Under the pieces are notes generated by a model. It searched no databases. It was not told the origin of the DNA and worked only from the letters and a program-made list of their open reading frames with translations. Shown one piece after another: positions 18,801-27,678 of a stretch of 47,306 bases of DNA (its first letter is position 1; each line of letters begins with the position of its first letter). Origin of the DNA: Methylococcales bacterium (lineage in GTDB: Bacteria > Pseudomonadota > Gammaproteobacteria > Methylococcales > Methylomonadaceae); NCBI GenBank assembly GCA_028707085.1, contig JAQTUW010000021.1:1-47306 (forward strand). The letters are read 5' to 3'. Position numbers and translations under genes: made by a program.

Positions 18801-19390
18801 AAATCGTCCAGCCGTTCCAAATTTTCGCGGGTATGCCGCATCCGGGTTTCAGTTTCCGAACGCCGTTCCTTGTATTTGGAGATGCCGGCGGCTTCCTCGA
18901 TATGCACCCGTAAATCTTCCGGCCTGGCTTCCACCATCCGGGAAATGGTGCCCTGCTCGATAATGGCGTAACTGCGCGAACCCAGGCCGGTGCCAAGGAA
19001 CAGATCGGTAATGTCCTTGCGCCGGCAGCGCGTGCCGTTGAGCATATACAGCGACATGCCGTCCCGACTGACCTGGCGCTTGATGGAAATGGTGCTGTAC
19101 TGGCTGTATTCGCCGGCCGCCTTGCCTTCGCTATTGTCGAAGACCAGTTCCACGGCGGCCACGCTGACCGGTTTGCGGCCGGAAGAACCGTTAAAAATCA
19201 CATCGGCCATGTTGCCGCCGCGCAAATGCTTGGCCGAACTCTCGCCCATCACCCAGCGCACAGCATCGATGATATTGGATTTGCCGCAACCATTGGGGCC
19301 GACAATCGCCGTCAGATTGCCGTTAATGGGAATAGTGGTGGGATCGACAAAGGATTTGAAACCCGAAAGTTTGATTTTTTCCAGCTTCAT
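15890..19390 (-). CDS. smc: Chromosome segregation ATPase SMC
   Basis: 1166 residues from ATG 19390 (MKLEKIKLSGFKSF), the conserved family N-terminus; the reading frame stays open 177 bp further upstream but that stretch is unlike any SMC. Walker A GPNGCGKSN is at ~32-40. Long coiled coils rich in Glu, Gln, Arg and Leu (~170-500 and ~640-1000) flank a hinge (~500-630). The C-terminal head carries the ABC signature LLSGGEKALTAVAL and Walker B FCLLDEVDAPLDD. SMC with ScpA/ScpB compacts and segregates the chromosome; the partner genes are not in this window. Coupled to zipA downstream. Confidence 0.97.
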   Translation of the reverse strand: MKLEKIKLSGFKSFVDPTTIPINGNLTAIVGPNGCGKSNIIDAVRWVMGESSAKHLRGGNMADVIFNGSSGRKPVSVAAVELVFDNSEGKAAGEYSQYSTISIKRQVSRDGMSLYMLNGTRCRRKDITDLFLGTGLGSRSYAIIEQGTISRMVEARPEDLRVHIEEAAGISKYKERRSETETRMRHTRENLERLDDLRDEVDKQIKNLARQAQKAEKYTELKKQERQYRQELLAMRWRAFHTAAQKLEAKLQAIAAEHNRLFMLLRETEKDLEFRRGEQKVQQQQLDAAQGGYYAVVAEAGRLEQAIRHNQQSHEETRLEIRRLKQQAEQAGLECEQDMRQLEEIRQTLLEAEETIIVARAREEDALNLQEDANLEKQNWQQQWEAFLAENAASREQAEVQRVKLGQLENQNRQLQIRLDKLHAERRELADSRLQFELETLDGSLELIEAERGGLQQEQAELSARNAELRPAIRSLQDSLHDGRAALHKVNGKISSLELLQQHAMGKDKKELGIWLETVGLQQQPRLAEFIEAETGWETALETVLGAYLEAICVDSAAGLLDELQAVGKQSLIFFETAGAQAVPSGPAGSLLGKVRSRWDLAALLGGIYCADSLEQARSLSLQPHESVVLANGLWLGSGWIRISRGSDSKAGVLQREKELRELKLRQGELQMSIADNEQRLEHAEQALKAVEARREQAGQQEKRLNAEFSAKSAEHSAQSARLEQQNRRLQQLDHEIGEIAGHYAENAEQIAESEAIREDAELALAALTDKKRELEEFSRQLQVRQLDSNASVDDARRHLSRLQAQIESLKSSEVLSVRQIERLQLQHRQSAERMAELEAKLQFSLSPLDAEKMQLELLLEKKHQFEQQLQAERQTQQAGEQTVGQLAELHAQTRLALEKQKEALDAVRYEQQDSRVRQQTLEEQLREAGADAETILAALPVEAGEGQWKKAVDALADEIEKLGSINLTAIEEYKTQSERMKFLDEQHADLVDALNTLDQAISKIDRESRQRFKETFDRINDGLKEKFPRLFGGGQAYLELTEQDVLEAGVNIIARPPGKRNSSIHLLSGGEKALTAVALVFSIFELNPAPFCLLDEVDAPLDDANVVRFSKMVEDMSATVQFLYISHNKVTMEIAKHLAGVTMKEPGVSRMVAVDIEEAVSMAES

Positions 19391-19628
19391 GACTGGGGGC
19401 GCGTACTCTGATCTAGTTGGGCAATAGACTATTATCGGCGAAATGGGGGGTGGAATGGAATGGAAATTTAAGATGGCGGCAGGTAGAACAGCCAAATGAG
19501 CCGTCCGCCGCGTTGACCTTGACCGGCTGCGACCTCCTGCCGGGTTTTGTGACCAGTTTTTAGACAACTACAATTTTCTGTAACAGAAATGACATGTTAG
19601 CCGATCCGCTCACGGCTTTAACACAACT

Positions 19629-19651
19629 TTATCCACAGATTTTGGGGATAA
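19629..19651. promoter_or_regulatory. Inverted pair of DnaA-box-like sites
   Basis: TTATCCACA (19629-19637) is a consensus DnaA box. Five bases later TGGGGATAA (19643-19651) is its inverse with one mismatch. The pair lies just 3' of the first czcC gene and about 240 bp upstream of smc. No dnaA gene or A+T-rich unwinding element is near, so an origin is not claimed; a titration or regulatory site, or chance, are possible. Confidence 0.35.
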
Positions 19652-19657
19652 CGACTG

Positions 19658-21085
19658 CTATTTACCCATTTCCACGGTCACCGGTTCTTTGCCGGCTTGC
19701 CGGTCGGCCGGTTGCTGCGTCGAATCAGCGTCCGGTTCGATAGCCAGCGCCTTGGACAGATCGTAATAGGCGTTTATCCGGTTGATTTTCGCCGTATAGT
19801 AGCCGAGCATGACAGTTTTGTATTCGCGCTGGGCGTCGATTAAAGCCATGACGCCGACCGCCCCCCTGTCGTAAGCCAGCTCTATCCTTTCGCGGATGGA
19901 ACGCGCCCGCCCGATTAATTTGCTCTCGTATATCTCAACCACATGATCGGCGCTTTGCCAGGCCGCCAGCGAGCCGACTATGTCATTGCGCACGTTCAGC
20001 GCGGTCTGCTCCGCCAGCAGGCGCATTTTGTCAAGATTGGCCTGCGCCTGCCGGAGCTCGCCCTGGTGCTGATAAAACAACGGCAACGGCGCGCTGACGC
20101 CGATAAACGCCGAGTTGAGCACCGTATTGCCGGGGTCGCGGGCAAAGCCGCCATTGATGCTGACATCCGGATAATTCAGCCTGGCGGCCAGCATCAGCTC
20201 CTTTTCGGCATGGTCGGCGCGCTGCCTGTCGGCCAGCAGATCCGGACGCTGCGACAGCGCCTGATTGCTCAGCGCCTCGCGCGACAAATTCCAGCCGATT
20301 TCACGCAGTTGCGGCCAGCCCTCATCTGCCGCAAACTGCATGCTGTTATCGGGCCAGTTCAAAACCTTCGCCAGGTTGCTGCGGGCCTGCTCGACGCCGG
20401 CTTTGGCATTTTCCAAATCGGTTTGCGCCTGCAGGGCTTCGACGTTGATGCGCATGTACTCCGATTCGGCGATATCGCCCGCCTTCAGCCGTAATCCGCT
20501 GGCATGCACGATTTCGCTGTAGTGATCGGCTATTTCCCGCGCCAGCCAGCGGACTTTCTGAGCCTGAAGCAGGCCGTAGTAAGCATCCCTGACCATATTG
20601 GAAAAAATCCGCACCGCATCCCGAAAGTCGCTTTCCGCCGCCTGGGCGGCAATGGCGCTGCTTTCCATGCGCAAACCGCGGCGTCCGGCCATTTCGATCA
20701 ACTGGTTAAAGGTGTAATATTCCGCCGGCCCGCAATTGGCGTTACCGGGTACACCCTGCTGAAACTGACAGCCCTGGGCGGTGGAGTTCTGGCCGGAGTT
20801 TTTGCTGATTTCCAGTATTTCAACAGTAACTGTGGGGTTGGGTATGGCGGCGGCTATTATTTCCCTGGCCTGATAATTTTCAATGTTGTATCGAGCCGCC
20901 AGCAAATCCAGATTGCGCTCGTAAAACAGTTTAATGGCCTGCTCCGCCGTCAGCGTCAGCTCTTCGCCGCCGGCAGCCGAGAATGGCGAAAAGCCGATCA
21001 GAACGGCAATCAGCAGCCGGCGACAAACCGGTTTCCGCCCGCCTGCCAAAATAGCCGAAAAAAATAGCTTATCCATTGCCGGCAT
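19658..21085 (-). CDS. TolC/CzcC-family outer-membrane efflux channel, copy 1
   Basis: 475 residues from ATG 21085, two bases after the stop of the upstream lipoprotein; a TTG at 21091 is the alternative. A signal peptide (RRLLIAVLIGFSPFSAAG) precedes the outer-membrane efflux protein fold with its two repeats: AIKLFYERNLDLLAARYNI at the start of the first and ALSQRPDLLADRQRAD at the start of the second. Such trimers form the outer channel of tripartite pumps. It is clearly paralogous to the 21812-23254 product along its whole length (for instance both have NANCGPAEY, QLIEMAG and NGGFARDP). It ends the czc-like operon; the C-terminal tail differs from the paralogue. Confidence 0.9.
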   Translation of the reverse strand: MPAMDKLFFSAILAGGRKPVCRRLLIAVLIGFSPFSAAGGEELTLTAEQAIKLFYERNLDLLAARYNIENYQAREIIAAAIPNPTVTVEILEISKNSGQNSTAQGCQFQQGVPGNANCGPAEYYTFNQLIEMAGRRGLRMESSAIAAQAAESDFRDAVRIFSNMVRDAYYGLLQAQKVRWLAREIADHYSEIVHASGLRLKAGDIAESEYMRINVEALQAQTDLENAKAGVEQARSNLAKVLNWPDNSMQFAADEGWPQLREIGWNLSREALSNQALSQRPDLLADRQRADHAEKELMLAARLNYPDVSINGGFARDPGNTVLNSAFIGVSAPLPLFYQHQGELRQAQANLDKMRLLAEQTALNVRNDIVGSLAAWQSADHVVEIYESKLIGRARSIRERIELAYDRGAVGVMALIDAQREYKTVMLGYYTAKINRINAYYDLSKALAIEPDADSTQQPADRQAGKEPVTVEMGK

Positions 21086-21087
21086 CT

Positions 21088-21738
21088 TCAATCGCTTGCC
21101 ATCCCCTGATTTTCAAACAGCCTGTCGTTTGCGATTTTCCGGTACAACCCGCCAATCTGCTCCCGCCAGCGGCTGTTCTGATCCGAATTCCATACCCAGG
21201 CGCTGGGAAACAGCGGCCAGAAAAAGCCCGACTCCGTCGCCGTAACCTGATAGATTTTTAAGGTGTCGCCTTTTGCGTTGCGCAGAGTGGCTTCGATAAA
21301 ATCCTCGTCGCCATAAAAGACGCTGGGCGCAAAAAAAAGCCCTACCCCCAGCCCGGAACCCCAGATACTATCATTAACGCCATTAATGAGATTGTCCGAA
21401 GCGGGTTTAAAGCTGTAATCAGGGATAATCCGGGTAGCGCGTAGCGTCATCACCCAATCAGCACGCGCCAGCGCCGCTCCATCCGCCAAACCTTCGGTTA
21501 CCGCCAGATCGAACCCGGGCAAAACCTGCCGGCTAATTTGGGCAAAGGTGTCGGTAAATGCCGCCGGCAGGCGTTTATCACGCTGAATAATGACATAAAG
21601 CGCCGGCCGCCGGCTGGCTTGCGAGACCTCTCCGACCTGAAGCAAAGGCAATGCGCCCTGCTCCGCGCAACCGCCGAATAACAGGCTGGCCGCCAGCAAC
21701 AAGCCGGTAACCGCGCTGATTTGAATTGTGTTAATCAT
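21088..21738 (-). CDS. Lipoprotein of unknown function between two efflux channel genes
   Basis: 216 residues from ATG 21738. The start is chosen because it directly precedes a lipoprotein signal (INTIQISAVTGLLLAASLLF, then GGC with the acylated Cys at ~24), and because the open frame above it would overlap the previous gene by 71 bp. The mature part has YVIIQRDKRLPAAFTDTFAQISRQVL, ADWVMTLRATRIIPDYS, then a Gly-rich GSGLGVGLFF and a Trp-rich end. I do not recognise the family. It lies 73 bp after the czcC copy 2 stop and directly precedes copy 1, so it is most likely part of the efflux operon and could be an accessory envelope component. Confidence 0.8.
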   Translation of the reverse strand: MINTIQISAVTGLLLAASLLFGGCAEQGALPLLQVGEVSQASRRPALYVIIQRDKRLPAAFTDTFAQISRQVLPGFDLAVTEGLADGAALARADWVMTLRATRIIPDYSFKPASDNLINGVNDSIWGSGLGVGLFFAPSVFYGDEDFIEATLRNAKGDTLKIYQVTATESGFFWPLFPSAWVWNSDQNSRWREQIGGLYRKIANDRLFENQGMASD

Positions 21739-21811
21739 CTTGAACGTCCGATGCATTTGAGATCGAAAATCTGTCCGACAGACCGGCAACCGCTGTCGGC
21801 TCCCCTTTATG

Positions 21812-23254
21812 TCAGTCGATGTCGCGAAGCCGCCCGCCATCAATTTTTGCCGGTTCGTCCATCTGCCGACCGTATGCTTCATCGGGCTCCACGCCCATCG
21901 ACCTGGACAAATCGTAATAGGCGTTGATTTTGTTAATCATGGCTGTGTAATAATTCAACATCACGGTTTTGTAATTGCGCTGCACGTCAATTAAATCCAG
22001 CACAGTGGTCGCCCCCCTGTTATAGGCCAGTTCCGAACGATCCCTGACCGCGCGCACCTGTTCCAGCAATTTGCTTTCATAAATTTTGAGTACATTATCG
22101 GCGCTTTTCCAACTGGCAAGCGACTTGACGACATCGCTACGAACCGCCAGTTCGGTCTGTTCGGCCGCCAGCCGCATCTGGCTGAGATTGGCGGCGGCCT
22201 GGCTCGCCTCGCCCTTGTACTGGTAAAACAGCGGCAAGGGAACGCTGATGCCGACAAAACCGGTATCCAGCACCGTGTTGCTGGGATCGCGGGCAAAACC
22301 GCCATTGATGGTCACATCCGGATAAATCAGGCTCCGAGCCTTGGCCAGATCCTTTTCCGCCTGATCGGCCCGCTGCTTGTCGGCCAGCAAATCGGGGCGT
22401 CGCGACAAAGCCTGATTGATCAGGGCCTCCCGAGACTGATTCTGGCCGATTTCGCGCAGTTGCGGCCATTTGTCGTCTGCGGTGAACTGCATGCTCTTGT
22501 CCGGCCAGTTCAGCATCACAGCCAGATTGCCCTGCGCCTGTTCGACGGCCGCCTGCGCGACTTCCAGTTCGGACTGCGCCTGCAGCGCTTCGACATCGAT
22601 GCGTAGAAAGTCAGATTCGGCAATGGCCCCTGCCTGCAGCCTGAGCTGATTGTCGCGGACAATATCCTGGTAATGGTTGACGGTTTCCTGCGCCAGCCAG
22701 CGGATTTTTTGGGCCTGGAGCAGCGCGTAATATGCATTCCTGACCATTCCGGTAAAAATCCGCACCGCATCACGAAAATCGCTTTCCGCGGCCTGGGTGG
22801 CGATAGCGCTGCTCTGCATCCGCAAGCCGCGATGCCCGGCCATCTCGATCAACTGGGTGAAGGTGAAATATTCGGCCGGGCCGCAATTGGCGTTGCCCTT
22901 GACGCCCAGCGAAGATGGGCAGCCGGTCGCGCTCGAATTCTGATTGGAATTTTTACTCAGCTCCAGCATTTCGAAGCTGACGGTAGGATTGGGAATGGCG
23001 GCGGCGATAATCTCCTGAGCCTGATAATTTTCAATATTGTAGCGGGCCGCCAGCAAATCCAGATTACGCTCGTAAAATAGGCGAACAGCCTGTTCTTCCG
23101 TCAGGTTGACCGGTTCGCCGCCGGCCGCAGCCGATAACAACGGCAGGCACATCAGCCCGCCGCTGATTGCGATGAACACCCGTATACGGATTCCGACGGA
23201 GAGGACGCCTTTAAATGTGTGGTACAGATGAATGATCAAACACCGCATCCTCAT
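21812..23254 (-). CDS. TolC/CzcC-family outer-membrane efflux channel, copy 2
   Basis: 480 residues; the ATG overlaps the stop of the RND permease gene as ATGA, so the two are coupled. The N-terminus is long for a signal peptide, with the hydrophobic part at ~22-43 (FIAISGGLMCLPLLSAAAGG). Two outer-membrane efflux repeats follow, beginning VRLFYERNLDLLAARYNIENYQA and ALSRRPDLLADKQRADQA; helical coiled-coil segments of the periplasmic barrel are evident. Its position right after the permease suggests this is the cognate channel of the pump, and copy 1 a duplicate. Ends with a charged tail (EPAKIDGGRLRDID). Confidence 0.92.
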   Translation of the reverse strand: MRMRCLIIHLYHTFKGVLSVGIRIRVFIAISGGLMCLPLLSAAAGGEPVNLTEEQAVRLFYERNLDLLAARYNIENYQAQEIIAAAIPNPTVSFEMLELSKNSNQNSSATGCPSSLGVKGNANCGPAEYFTFTQLIEMAGHRGLRMQSSAIATQAAESDFRDAVRIFTGMVRNAYYALLQAQKIRWLAQETVNHYQDIVRDNQLRLQAGAIAESDFLRIDVEALQAQSELEVAQAAVEQAQGNLAVMLNWPDKSMQFTADDKWPQLREIGQNQSREALINQALSRRPDLLADKQRADQAEKDLAKARSLIYPDVTINGGFARDPSNTVLDTGFVGISVPLPLFYQYKGEASQAAANLSQMRLAAEQTELAVRSDVVKSLASWKSADNVLKIYESKLLEQVRAVRDRSELAYNRGATTVLDLIDVQRNYKTVMLNYYTAMINKINAYYDLSRSMGVEPDEAYGRQMDEPAKIDGGRLRDID

Positions 23255-26200
23255 TCGCTTTTTTCATGGAAATGCGCTACCGGTTCCGGCAGGCGGCTAT
23301 CTTTCTCGTTGGCGAACCAGACATACAGTGTGGGCAGCAATAGGGCGCTCATCACCAGATCGACAATCAGCCCGCCGACAATGACGATGGCGAACGGCCG
23401 TTGCGAGTCGGAGCCGATATCGTGCGACATGGCGGCCGGCAGCAGCCCCAGCGTGGCGACCAGCATGGTCATCATGATGGGACGCAAACGCAGCACCGCG
23501 CCTTCCACCGCGGCCTCCCTGATATCCATGCCATGCACCCGCAACTGGTTGATATATTCGACCATGATGATGCCGGTCTGCACCGAAACCCCGAACAGGG
23601 CCAGAAAGCCTATCCCGGAGGAAACGCTGAAATGCGTGCCGGTGATGTACAAAGCCAGCAGGCCGCCTATCGGCGCCAGGGCGACGTTGGTCATCACCAG
23701 CAATGCCCATTTGATGGATGAAAACATCGAGAACAGAATCAGGAAGATCATTAAAATGGTGAACGGCACCACGAACATCAATCTGGCCTGGGCGCGCTGC
23801 TGGCTTTCGTATTCGCCAGCCCATCTGATCCGGTAGCCTTCCGGCAATTCGACTTCCTGATTGACCCGTTCGATGGCTTCTTCCACCGTGGATCCCAGAT
23901 CCCGGCCGCGTATGCTGTATTTGATGGCGATATAGCGCTGACCATCTTCCCGATAGATCATTGATGCGCCGTCGTTGACTTCAATCGTGGATAGCTGGTT
24001 GAGCGCCACCCGCTCGCCGCCGGGTGCCAGCAGCCGGATATTGCCGACATCCTCCATGCTGCGCCGGTAAGGTTCCTGAAAACGCACCACCAGATCGAAA
24101 CGACGTTCGCCCTTTAAAATCTGGCTGATGGCCTTGCCGCCGAGCGCGGTTTCCACCACATTCTGCACATCGACTATATTCAGGCCGTAGCGATCTATTT
24201 TGGCTCTATCGACCTTGATATTGATATTGGGCTGGCCGACAACCCGGAACACCCCGAGATCGGCCACGCCTTTGATATTGCTCATCACGGCGACAATATC
24301 CTCGGCCGTCTGCTCCAGTTGCTTCAGGTCGCCGCCGTACAGCTTGACGGCGAGCTGGCCTTTGACCCCGCTGACGGCTTCTTCCATATTGTCGGCAATC
24401 GGCTGGGAAAAATTCCAGATCACCCCGGGAATTTTTTCCAGATCCACATTCATGGCGTCTATCAGTTGCTCTTTGGTCTCAAACTGCGGCCGCCAGTCTT
24501 TCCTGAGCTTCAGATCCACAAAATATTCGGTATTGAAAAAACCGGTGACATCGGTGCCATCGTCCGGACGGCCGATTTGCGAAACCACCACGGTCACTTC
24601 CGGATAGGCAGCCAGTTTTTGCCTGGCCGCCAGCGCCACCCGGTTGGCTTCGGTCGGGCCGATGCTTGAAGGCAGGGTGCCCCGCACCCAGATTGCGCCC
24701 TCGTCGAGATGCGGCAGGAATTCCGAGCCGATGGCCCCGCTCAGAAACAGCAGCAGACTACTCAACAGTATGGCTGCCGCGATACTGAGGGTTGTCTTGC
24801 TGTGAGCGATGCACCAGATCACCGCCTGCCTATAAACCCGCTTCAGCCATTCGATGACCGGATTATGCCACTCGTCCGTACCCTTGCGCATCAGAAAACT
24901 GGCGATCATCGGAATCATGACGATGGAAAATATCAAGGCTCCCAGCAATGCGAAGCCCACCGTCCAGGCCATGGGGTGAAACAGTTTGCCTTCCACCCGC
25001 TGCAAAGTGAAGATCGGCAAATAGGCGGTAATGATGACGCCTATGGCGTAAAAAACCGGGCGCTGCACTTCATGCGCCGCATGGGAGATGATCTGAAAGA
25101 TGGAGCGCTTCTGTTCGCTACGCATCTGCATATGCCGGGAAATGTTTTCCACCATCACCACCGCACCATCCACCACCATGCCGAAATCCAGCGCGCCGAG
25201 CGACAGCAGGTTGGCGGGAATATGGCTGGTATCCAGCAGTATCGATGCGAACAGTAGCGAGAATGGAATCGTCAGCGCCACGATCAGCGCACTGCGAATA
25301 TTCCCCAGGAACATGAACAGGATAGCCACCACCAGCAGCATGCCTTCGGTCAGATTGTGCAATACGGTGTGCGTTGTGTATCGCACCAGATCGCCACGGT
25401 CGAGGTGGCCGACAATCTTGACGCCGGGCGGCAGCACATGATCATTGAGTTCCCTGACCTTGTCCTCGATGGCCTTGATGGTGACATCAAACTCCGCGCC
25501 CTTGCGCAGCAACACAATGCCTTCCACCACATCGTCGCTGTCTATCACTTCACCGTTTTCGCGGTGTATGGCCTTGCCGATTTTTCCCAAGCGGATTTTC
25601 GGACCTTCGGTTACTTCGGCCACATCGCGCACCCGGATCGGTATCACCCCCTGGACTTTAATAACCGTAGCGCCGATATCGGCGGTATCAGTCATCATGC
25701 CGACGGTACGGATATTGAACTGCTGGGTGCCGCGTTCGATAAAACTGCCGCCGCCGTTGATGTTATTGGCGGCCAGCGCATTATTGACATCGGCGACGCT
25801 GATGCCGTATCCCGCCAGTTTGTCCGGATTGACTTTTACCTGATATTCCCGGGTGATCCCGCCAAAACCGGAGACATCCACCACATTGGGCACTGCCTTG
25901 AAAAGTTTGGGCAACTCCCAGTCCTGAATGGCCTTCAGCTCCATCAAATCGTATTGCGGATTGCTGCTGGCCAGCGTATACCAATATATCTGCCCGACCG
26001 GACTGTAGTCCGGCCCCAAAACCGGGTTCAGGCCGGGCGGCAACGTGACTTGCGCCAGCTTTTCCAGCACCCGCTGCCGGTTCATGAAATCGTCCGAATT
26101 ATCGTCGAATATCAATGTCACCACCGACAGGCCGAAAATCGACACCGAACGCAGATTCATCACTTGCGGCACGCCGCGCATCTGAATCTCGATCGGTACG

Positions 26201-26397
26201 CTGACCTGCTGCTCCACTTCTTCGGCGGCCCGGCCCGGCCATTGGGTAATCACCTGCACCCAGTTGTTGGCGACATCGGGATAGGCTTCGACCGGCAGGG
26301 TACGGAAAGAATAGCCGCCCCACAGCATCAACACAAAACCGACAATGGCGACCAGCGCTTTTTGCTTGAGCGAAAAATCAACAATCCTTTGTATCAT
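23251..26397 (-). CDS. Heavy-metal RND efflux permease (CzcA/CusA family)
   Basis: 1048 residues, the normal size. Layout: TM1 (~10-30), first periplasmic loop (~35-335), TM2-6 (~338-490), TM7 (~530), second loop, TM8-12 (~865-1030). The proton-relay helix reads LGALDFGMVVDGAVVMVEN, i.e. the DFGxxxDGAVVMVEN motif of the heavy-metal (HME) RND families rather than the multidrug type, so the substrate is probably a metal cation exported from the periplasm by proton exchange. The metal cannot be fixed from sequence reading; the CusA methionine triad was not located. ATG overlaps the czcB stop (ATGA). With the adaptor and channel genes it completes a tripartite pump. Confidence 0.93.
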   Translation of the reverse strand: MIQRIVDFSLKQKALVAIVGFVLMLWGGYSFRTLPVEAYPDVANNWVQVITQWPGRAAEEVEQQVSVPIEIQMRGVPQVMNLRSVSIFGLSVVTLIFDDNSDDFMNRQRVLEKLAQVTLPPGLNPVLGPDYSPVGQIYWYTLASSNPQYDLMELKAIQDWELPKLFKAVPNVVDVSGFGGITREYQVKVNPDKLAGYGISVADVNNALAANNINGGGSFIERGTQQFNIRTVGMMTDTADIGATVIKVQGVIPIRVRDVAEVTEGPKIRLGKIGKAIHRENGEVIDSDDVVEGIVLLRKGAEFDVTIKAIEDKVRELNDHVLPPGVKIVGHLDRGDLVRYTTHTVLHNLTEGMLLVVAILFMFLGNIRSALIVALTIPFSLLFASILLDTSHIPANLLSLGALDFGMVVDGAVVMVENISRHMQMRSEQKRSIFQIISHAAHEVQRPVFYAIGVIITAYLPIFTLQRVEGKLFHPMAWTVGFALLGALIFSIVMIPMIASFLMRKGTDEWHNPVIEWLKRVYRQAVIWCIAHSKTTLSIAAAILLSSLLLFLSGAIGSEFLPHLDEGAIWVRGTLPSSIGPTEANRVALAARQKLAAYPEVTVVVSQIGRPDDGTDVTGFFNTEYFVDLKLRKDWRPQFETKEQLIDAMNVDLEKIPGVIWNFSQPIADNMEEAVSGVKGQLAVKLYGGDLKQLEQTAEDIVAVMSNIKGVADLGVFRVVGQPNINIKVDRAKIDRYGLNIVDVQNVVETALGGKAISQILKGERRFDLVVRFQEPYRRSMEDVGNIRLLAPGGERVALNQLSTIEVNDGASMIYREDGQRYIAIKYSIRGRDLGSTVEEAIERVNQEVELPEGYRIRWAGEYESQQRAQARLMFVVPFTILMIFLILFSMFSSIKWALLVMTNVALAPIGGLLALYITGTHFSVSSGIGFLALFGVSVQTGIIMVEYINQLRVHGMDIREAAVEGAVLRLRPIMMTMLVATLGLLPAAMSHDIGSDSQRPFAIVIVGGLIVDLVMSALLLPTLYVWFANEKDSRLPEPVAHFHEKSE

Positions 26398-27590
26398 GGC
26401 TGGGCCTTTTTATCGTGCTCCAGAAATGCCAGAGGATTTTCCGATCGGGCTTCAGCGGAAAACTGCAACGCATTCGACACCACCATCTGTCCTGCCTCCA
26501 GACCGGAAAGCACCTGCATGGAGCCGTCGCGATCCGCGGGCCCGGCCTTGACTTCGGCGCGGCGGAATTTATTTTTTCCCTCCGGCAGAAACAGCCAGTC
26601 CTTGTCATGCAGGCGGAAAATCGCCGTGGCCGGAATCACCACTCTGGGTATTTTGCCCTGCGACACAAAGGTCGCGGTGGCAAACATGCCGGGCAACAAA
26701 ATGCCGTCCGGATTATCCAGCTCTATTCTGACCTTGACGCTACGGGTGGCGGGATCGAGCAGACTGAAAATATTGCTGACCTTGCCTTGCAACCCCCGAT
26801 CAGGATAGGCATTCAGGCGGATTCTGGCGTAATCGCCGACTTTGACTTGCGAAAGATTGTTTTCGTAGACATCGCAAAGCAGCCAGACCTTGCTTAAATC
26901 GGCAATAGTGAACAGATTCGGGGTGGCGTCCAGCGATTTGGCCGCCGCGCCGGCTGTATAATTCTGCTCGACGATCACCCCGGCCGCCGGCGCGCGCACA
27001 TCGATAAACGCCGAGGGATGCCGGGGATCGGCGCTCAACAGTTTTACCTGGGTGATGGCGTTCTCGGTATTGGCTTTGGCCCCCGCCCAGTTATCTTCCG
27101 ACATCTGAAAATCGTTTTGCGAAACCACCGCGCCATGCTCATATAAAAACTTGTTGCGGTCATACTGTCTTTGCGCCAGCAGTTCATCGGCCTGCGCCTG
27201 CTTGAGGGCGGCGATGGCGTTTGCCAGATCCGGGCTATGCATTCTCAACAGCAACTGGTTTTTTTTGACGCTGTCGCCCAGTTTGGCGTTAAGCTCCACC
27301 ACGCGTCCACCCGCCAGCGCATTGACGGCCACCGTGCGGTTGATATCGGGGACTATCGAGCCATTTACGGCCAGTTCTTCCGGCAGCATGCGAATATCGG
27401 CTTTTACCAGAGTGAAATCTTCAGGGTGCGGCATTTCGATGACATTATTATCAGTCGCTATAATGGTCGCTGACTGCCCTGCTTTTGCATTTTCGTCAGT
27501 CGCCTTGGTGTTATCGCAAGCAGTCAGCAGAAAACACACCCATACCATAAGAAGAACCGGCACAAAGTGGTAGTTCCTAAGTAAATTCAC
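26394..27590 (-). CDS. RND membrane-fusion (adaptor) lipoprotein, CzcB-like
   Basis: 398 residues, GTG start at 27590 with AGGAG eight bases upstream. N-terminal lipoprotein signal with lipobox LLTAC (Cys ~25). Then the adaptor order: N-terminal beta-barrel strand, lipoyl half (VNALAGGRVVELNAKLGDSVKKNQLLLRMHSPDL), alpha-hairpin (~120-185), second lipoyl half (VRAPAAGVIVEQNYTAGA), beta-barrel (ADLSKVWLLCDVYENNL) and membrane-proximal domain. It links the RND permease to the outer-membrane channel. First gene of the operon; no His-rich metal-binding N-terminus is present, so metal presentation, if any, is not obvious. Confidence 0.92.
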   Translation of the reverse strand: MNLLRNYHFVPVLLMVWVCFLLTACDNTKATDENAKAGQSATIIATDNNVIEMPHPEDFTLVKADIRMLPEELAVNGSIVPDINRTVAVNALAGGRVVELNAKLGDSVKKNQLLLRMHSPDLANAIAALKQAQADELLAQRQYDRNKFLYEHGAVVSQNDFQMSEDNWAGAKANTENAITQVKLLSADPRHPSAFIDVRAPAAGVIVEQNYTAGAAAKSLDATPNLFTIADLSKVWLLCDVYENNLSQVKVGDYARIRLNAYPDRGLQGKVSNIFSLLDPATRSVKVRIELDNPDGILLPGMFATATFVSQGKIPRVVIPATAIFRLHDKDWLFLPEGKNKFRRAEVKAGPADRDGSMQVLSGLEAGQMVVSNALQFSAEARSENPLAFLEHDKKAQP

Positions 27591-27649
27591 TCAAAAAGCT
27601 CCTAATAAAAATTTGACAGACCTGTTCAGCCCGCAAAAAACTAAAGTAT

Positions 27650-27678
27650 GATATAAATCGGGAAGGGATATTGGGCAA
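27650..27678 (-). promoter_or_regulatory. Putative promoter of the czcBAC-like operon
   Basis: On the minus strand TTGCCC (27678-27673), a 17-base spacer and TATATC (27655-27650), each matching consensus at four of six positions. Transcription from about 27643 would leave a leader near 53 nt. No clear dyad for a metal regulator is visible, and no regulator gene lies next to the operon. Confidence 0.35.

Noticed and set aside
19629-19651. Replication origin
   Set aside because: Only two DnaA boxes, no AT-rich unwinding region and no dnaA, dnaN, gidA or similar neighbours.
25357-26808. 483-codon open frame on the + strand
   Set aside because: It lies antisense to the RND permease and adaptor genes, has no ribosome site or domain, and its His/Gln-rich product is what GC-biased codons of the other strand produce.
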